DNA from: Bryobacteraceae bacterium
GTDB taxonomy: Bacteria; Acidobacteriota; Terriglobia; Bryobacterales; Bryobacteraceae
Length of the DNA: 64,000 bases
Assembly (NCBI GenBank): GCA_030041495.1
Contig: JASHNT010000095.1
Location: 62,001-126,000, forward strand
Direction: 5' to 3'
Below, in pieces: positions 60,336-64,000 of this stretch (position 1 is its first letter; each line of letters starts with the position of its first letter). Under the pieces are notes generated by a model. That model was not told the origin of the DNA, did not search any database, and worked only from the letters and a program-made list of their open reading frames with translations. Position numbers and translations under genes: made by a program.

Positions 60336-61895
60336 GTGCATTCATTACGGAAGCGGGTCGCATTCGCCGCGGCGCTCGGGGCGGCGTGCGCCTTCCTCTC
60401 CGCCGCGGATTGGCCCACCGACGGAGGCAGTCCCCAGCGCACCGGCTGGCAAGAAGATGAGACTGTCCTCACCAAGGACAACGTCGGCCGGCTTCAGGTG
60501 CTATGGAAGCTGAAGCTGGACAACGCGCCGCGGCAGATGCACTCGCTGTTTCCTCCGCTGATTATCGGACGCGTCGAAACCAGCAGCGGCCCGAAGCAGA
60601 TCGCGCTCGAAGCCGGTGTCTCCGACAACCTCTACGCCATCGACGCCGACAAGGGCGAGATCCTGTGGCAGCGGCATTTCGAATATCCTCCGCCCCGGCG
60701 CAACGGACGCGCCACCGATCCTCTCTGTCCCGGAGGCCAGACCGCGACTCCCTTCATCGGGTCTCCGGATGCCAACGGCTTGCGCATCGTCTACGCTCTG
60801 GCCGGCAATGGCGACCTGCACCAAATCAACTTGGCGAACGGTGAGGAAATGGCTCCGCCGATTCCTTTCGGCTACCCGAATGGAAAGGCCTACGCGCTGA
60901 ACATGTGGAATCACGTCATCTTTACCACCACCTCGCAAGGCTGCGCCGGAAATCCCAACCAGATGTGGGCCATCAATCTGGACGATCCCGAGCACCAGGT
61001 GATGACGTTCAATCCGCGCAGCGGAGGCTTGTGGGGACGCCAGGGCGCGGCCATCGATTCCACCGGAACCGCGTGGGCTCCAACCGGCGACGGCGTCTAC
61101 GATCTCGACAATCAGCGTTACGGCAACGGATTGATCGGCGCCCGCGTGGAAAATGGCGCACTGGAATTGAAGGATTGGTACGAGCCCACCAACTGGGCCT
61201 GGATGCAGAAGAAGGATCTGGACATGCAAGTGACTCCAGCCATGTTCACCTACAAGGGCCGCGAACTGATGGTCACCGGTAGCAAGGAATGCCGCGTCTA
61301 TCTGCTGGATACGCGCTCCGCAGGAGGCGAGAATCACCAGACGCCGCTGGTTCGGACGCCGCTGCTGTGCAATGAAGAGGCGAATTTCGCCTCGGCCGGA
61401 ATCTGGGGCAGCATGGCGAGCTGGGAGGACGCGCAAGGGACTCGCTGGGTACTGACTCCTTTCTGGGGTCCGGTGCATCCCGAGTTCAAGCCGCCCGTCT
61501 CCTACGGCCCGGTGCGCCACGGCGCGATCGTCGCGTTCAAACTCGACGAAAAGAACGGCAAGTTGCAACTCGATCCGGCGTGGATGTCGCGCGATATGGA
61601 TCAAGCCGAGCCTCCGGTCATCGCGAACAGCGTTGTCTACGCCTACGGCAGCGGCGAAAACACAGCGCAGGCGTATCCTGATCGGGGCCTGGATGATTCC
61701 AGCCCTCTGCGCATCAAAGCCTCGGGCCATGCCGTGCTTTACGCGCTGGACGCCGAAACCGGCAAGGAACTATATTCGAGTGGCGACACCATCGCTTCCT
61801 TCGCTCACTTCACCGGACTGTCTGTGGCGAACGGGCGCGTCTATCTCGGCACTTACGACAGCATCCTGTACTGCTTTGGACTGCCCGGGCATTAG
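60336..61895 (+). CDS. Exported PQQ-like beta-propeller protein, copy 1
   Basis: A 519-residue exported protein. Signal peptide (MHSLRKRVAFAAALGAACAFLSA) after a GTG start. The body is a quinoprotein-dehydrogenase-like propeller (PQQ_2 repeats): ADWPTDGGSPQRTGW and NVGRLQVLWKLKLD, NLYAIDADKGEILWQRHFE, VYALAGNGDLHQINLANGEE, GQGAAIDSTG-like blade starts, and a last blade VLYALDAETGKELYSSGD with LSVANGRVYLGTYDSILYCFGL. I see no clear catalytic Asp/Asn and Ca/lanthanide site of true PQQ alcohol dehydrogenases, so it may be a binding or structural relative. A paralogue follows 3 bases later. Confidence 0.78.
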   Translation: MHSLRKRVAFAAALGAACAFLSAADWPTDGGSPQRTGWQEDETVLTKDNVGRLQVLWKLKLDNAPRQMHSLFPPLIIGRVETSSGPKQIALEAGVSDNLYAIDADKGEILWQRHFEYPPPRRNGRATDPLCPGGQTATPFIGSPDANGLRIVYALAGNGDLHQINLANGEEMAPPIPFGYPNGKAYALNMWNHVIFTTTSQGCAGNPNQMWAINLDDPEHQVMTFNPRSGGLWGRQGAAIDSTGTAWAPTGDGVYDLDNQRYGNGLIGARVENGALELKDWYEPTNWAWMQKKDLDMQVTPAMFTYKGRELMVTGSKECRVYLLDTRSAGGENHQTPLVRTPLLCNEEANFASAGIWGSMASWEDAQGTRWVLTPFWGPVHPEFKPPVSYGPVRHGAIVAFKLDEKNGKLQLDPAWMSRDMDQAEPPVIANSVVYAYGSGENTAQAYPDRGLDDSSPLRIKASGHAVLYALDAETGKELYSSGDTIASFAHFTGLSVANGRVYLGTYDSILYCFGLPGH

Positions 61896-61898
61896 ATC

Positions 61899-63443
61899 AT
61901 GCGAGCTCTTCTGCCAGTGCTGATGGCCTCTTGCGCCAGCCTCGCCATGGCGCAGACTCGCGCCAACTGGAACAACTTCGGCGGCGACCCGCAGCACAGC
62001 GGTTGGGAGCGCATGGACCCGCGCATTTCGAAAGACACCGTCAAGGATCTCCAGCTTCTCTGGAAATGGAAAGTAGAGCCTCCGCCCAAAGGCCCACGCT
62101 CCATTCAACCTCCGGCGCTGTTGGGCAACTTGATTTCCTACCGCGGCTTCAAGGAGCTCGCCTTCACCGCGACCAGCTCCGATATCGTCTACGCTATCGA
62201 CGCTGATCTCGGCAAACTTTTTTGGCAGAAACATCTCGAATACGCCAATCTCGAACCTCAGAGCAGCGCCTCTTCCTGGACCTGCCCGGGAGGCTTAACC
62301 GCCATGCCCGCGCTGCCTCCGCCCGCTCCTCGCGGTGGACCACCCCGAACCGCAGTGGCGAGCGTAACTCCCCCCACTCCTCCGCCGGCGCGCGGTCCCT
62401 TCACGCCTTTCGGAGTTGCGTCGGTTTACACAATCTCCAGCGACGGCCGCCTGCATCGGCTCAACTCCTCGACCGGCGACGATATGGTGGAGCCGGTCGG
62501 TGTCCTGCCCGCGAACGCGAAGACGCAGAACCTGACCGTCGATCGCAACGTGATCTACACCGCGACCGGCCAGGACTGCGGCGGCGCGCCCAACGCTGTC
62601 TGGGCCATCGACCTCAGCGTCAACCCTCCCAAAGCCGTCTCGTTTCCGTTAGAGAATTCCGATTCGAGGACTCTGGGAGGGCCCACCATCGGCCGGGATG
62701 GCACGGTCTATATTCAAACCAGCAATCGCCTGCTCACGCTGGGCGCGAAGGATCTTGAACTCAAGTTTTCGTTTTCGACCGGTGCCGCCGCTCTGAAGAG
62801 CGATCCCGATTTCAACTCGGTCTCGCCGCTGGTGTTTCCGTACAACGATGGCGAGCTGATTGTCATCGCAGGCCGCGATTCCCGCCTTCACATCTTGAGC
62901 GCCGACGCTCCCGAAAAATCGCTCTACGATTCGCCGCCCGTCGCCAGCGCTGCGGGAGGCATCTGGGGCGGCTTGTCGAGCTGGGAAGATACGGACGGAA
63001 CGCGGTGGGTGCTGGCGCCCGTGTGGGGCCCTCTCAATCCGGAGTTGAAAATCCCCGGAGTGAACTCTTCATCCACCGGGTCGATCGTCGCCTTCAAACT
63101 TGGAGACCGCAACGGAACGCCGGTGCTCACGCCTGCGTGGGTCTCGCGCGAGCTGAGCTCGCCGGAGCCTCCCGTCACCGCCAGTGGAGTGGTTTTCGCG
63201 CTCTCTTCCGGCGAATTCACGCGTCAGCCCGGCCGTTCCGGCGAAATTGAGGAGCACGCCAAGCCCGGCACTCGCGCGATTCTTTACGCCTTGGATGCCG
63301 CGACGGGCCAGGAACTGTATTCGAGCCGCAACCAGATCGCCGGGCCGGCAGCGTTAACCGGCTTGACGCTGGCCAACGGCCGCGTCTACTTCGGCGCGAT
63401 GGACGGCACAGTGTACGGCTTCGGAATGTACATGGAGCATTAG
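61899..63443 (+). CDS. Exported PQQ-like beta-propeller protein, copy 2
   Basis: A 514-residue paralogue of copy 1, starting 3 bases after its stop. Signal peptide MRALLPVLMASCASLAMAQ. Same order of blades: WNNFGGDPQHSGWERMDP, TVKDLQLLWKWKVEP, IVYAIDADLGKLFWQKHLE, GIWGGLSSWEDTDGTRWVLAP (copy 1 has GIWGSMASWEDAQGTRWVLTP) and a final blade ILYALDAATGQELYSSRN with LTLANGRVYFGAMDGTVYGFG. An Ala/Pro-rich insertion (about residues 140-170) is specific to this copy. Co-transcription with copy 1 is very likely. Confidence 0.78.
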   Translation: MRALLPVLMASCASLAMAQTRANWNNFGGDPQHSGWERMDPRISKDTVKDLQLLWKWKVEPPPKGPRSIQPPALLGNLISYRGFKELAFTATSSDIVYAIDADLGKLFWQKHLEYANLEPQSSASSWTCPGGLTAMPALPPPAPRGGPPRTAVASVTPPTPPPARGPFTPFGVASVYTISSDGRLHRLNSSTGDDMVEPVGVLPANAKTQNLTVDRNVIYTATGQDCGGAPNAVWAIDLSVNPPKAVSFPLENSDSRTLGGPTIGRDGTVYIQTSNRLLTLGAKDLELKFSFSTGAAALKSDPDFNSVSPLVFPYNDGELIVIAGRDSRLHILSADAPEKSLYDSPPVASAAGGIWGGLSSWEDTDGTRWVLAPVWGPLNPELKIPGVNSSSTGSIVAFKLGDRNGTPVLTPAWVSRELSSPEPPVTASGVVFALSSGEFTRQPGRSGEIEEHAKPGTRAILYALDAATGQELYSSRNQIAGPAALTGLTLANGRVYFGAMDGTVYGFGMYMEH

Positions 63444-63450
63444 CGGAGTG

Positions 63451-63999
63451 CTAATGGGGCTGTGCGTCCAGCGCGGCTTGATCCGAGGCGATGATCGCAG
63501 CGGCGTCCGCGGCCACTTCTTCGGTAAGCGCCACAGCCGAATGCGCTGCCTCAATTGATTCGCGGTACCGTCCGCGATCCGACAGCACGGCCGCAAGATC
63601 GAGATAACTGTGCGCGTTGATCGATCGGACCGCAGGCTCGTATTTGTTGCCGGTGGGCTCGGGCGCGGGCAGCTGCCGCGGCACCACGGCCCAGATCAAC
63701 GCCGCGGCCGCAGCCGCGCCGGCCCATCTCCAACGCAACGCGACGGACGGCATCGGAAACAGACGCTTCGCCGCTAGCCACAGCACCACCAACAGCGAAA
63801 TCCAGCAGATCAGTTGCGCATAATCGCAATACCCGACGAACGTTCCCAGGGTGTAACTATTGGCCAGGTACCAGGGCAGTCCTTCGGCCCACAAATTATA
63901 AACCTGAAACAGAAACACGCCGCTGGTCGCATAGAATAGCGCCGCCGCCAGCCATCCCTGCTCCACCACCCACGGCGCCATCCACGCCAGATACTGAAC
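63451..63999 (-). CDS. C-terminal part of a membrane protein with TPR-like end (partial)
   Basis: The frame is open to the right edge of the window; 182 residues are visible. There are at least three hydrophobic segments (LAAALFYATSGVFLFQVYNL, YAQLICWISLLVVLWLAA, AAAAAALIWAVVP), then a periplasmic tail with one TPR-like repeat (INAHSYLDLAAVLSDRGRYRESIEAAHSAVALTEE). The pattern fits the C-terminus of polytopic GT-C-like glycosyltransferases or O-antigen-ligase-like proteins with TPR tails, but the family-defining part is outside the window. It converges with the second propeller gene with 7 bases between stops. A Met at 63981 is internal, not a start. Confidence 0.5.
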   Translation of the reverse strand, partial: VQYLAWMAPWVVEQGWLAAALFYATSGVFLFQVYNLWAEGLPWYLANSYTLGTFVGYCDYAQLICWISLLVVLWLAAKRLFPMPSVALRWRWAGAAAAAALIWAVVPRQLPAPEPTGNKYEPAVRSINAHSYLDLAAVLSDRGRYRESIEAAHSAVALTEEVAADAAAIIASDQAALDAQPH

Positions 64000-64000
64000 G

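Overview
The window is a contiguous piece of chromosome from an acidobacterium, most likely of the Bryobacterales/Solibacter type. I infer this from families largely confined to or expanded in that group: a TIGR03437-type C-terminal domain on a secreted NHL-repeat protein, TIGR03435 proteins (one intact, one broken), a GWxTD protein, a PadR regulator with two tandem ADOP-type permeases, DUF6152, and a Kgd-like multifunctional 2-oxoglutarate dehydrogenase. No rRNA, tRNA, CRISPR array, insertion sequence, integrase or phage gene was seen. Coding density is very high; no gap between genes exceeds about 135 bases.

Layout. 1-7.7 kb: end of a membrane protein, secreted NHL/TIGR03437 protein, Gly/Pro-rich secreted protein, a cytochrome-motif/squalene-cyclase-repeat/ankyrin fusion, CDF metal exporter. 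7.7-11.5 kb: exported protein, queG, and the agmatine-to-putrescine pair aguB-aguA. 11.5-16.9 kb: outer-membrane barrel candidate, GWxTD protein, and a cytochrome c/copper-monooxygenase-like/TPR protein. 17-22 kb: eno-gpmI (lower glycolysis), a VOC protein coupled to a GT-C glycosyltransferase. 22-31 kb: TIGR03435 protein, solitary fliM, type II NADH dehydrogenase, DUF1080 operon with a GNAT enzyme, second GNAT, cytochrome bd oxidase (cydAB), UlaG-like hydrolase. 31-40.5 kb: tsaC/sua5, prfB with an intact +1 frameshift site, a 54-residue Tat-signal ORF, a phosphoesterase, multifunctional OGDH, isochorismatase-like hydrolase, YciI, carboxymuconolactone decarboxylase-like and Rieske oxygenase genes. 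40.5-47.5 kb: PadR-ADOP-ADOP and a PepSY membrane protein. 47.6-56.5 kb: envelope block with M20 peptidase, HtrA protease, a secreted TldD-type metalloprotease plus a metal-site-less partner, and a fused LptF-LptG permease. 56.5-64 kb: degenerate-site metallo-beta-lactamase-fold protein, DUF6152, a stand-alone paralogue of its N-terminal domain, a TIGR03435 pseudogene, two tandem PQQ-like beta-propellers, and the end of a membrane/TPR protein.

The most unusual observation is promoter/start architecture. At 23 genes a -10-like hexamer ends only 5-10 bases before the start codon, usually with no usable Shine-Dalgarno; these genes look leaderless. In three divergent pairs one A/T palindrome can serve as the -10 of both genes. 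A minority (cydA, cydB, htrA, DUF6152, the TIGR03435 and GWxTD genes) instead have normal leaders and Shine-Dalgarno sites. Convergent genes repeatedly share stop-codon bases, and operon genes are joined by NTGA overlaps. The best candidates for an undescribed system are the exported TldD active/inactive pair between HtrA and the Lpt fusion, and the 56.5-63.4 kb exported cluster.
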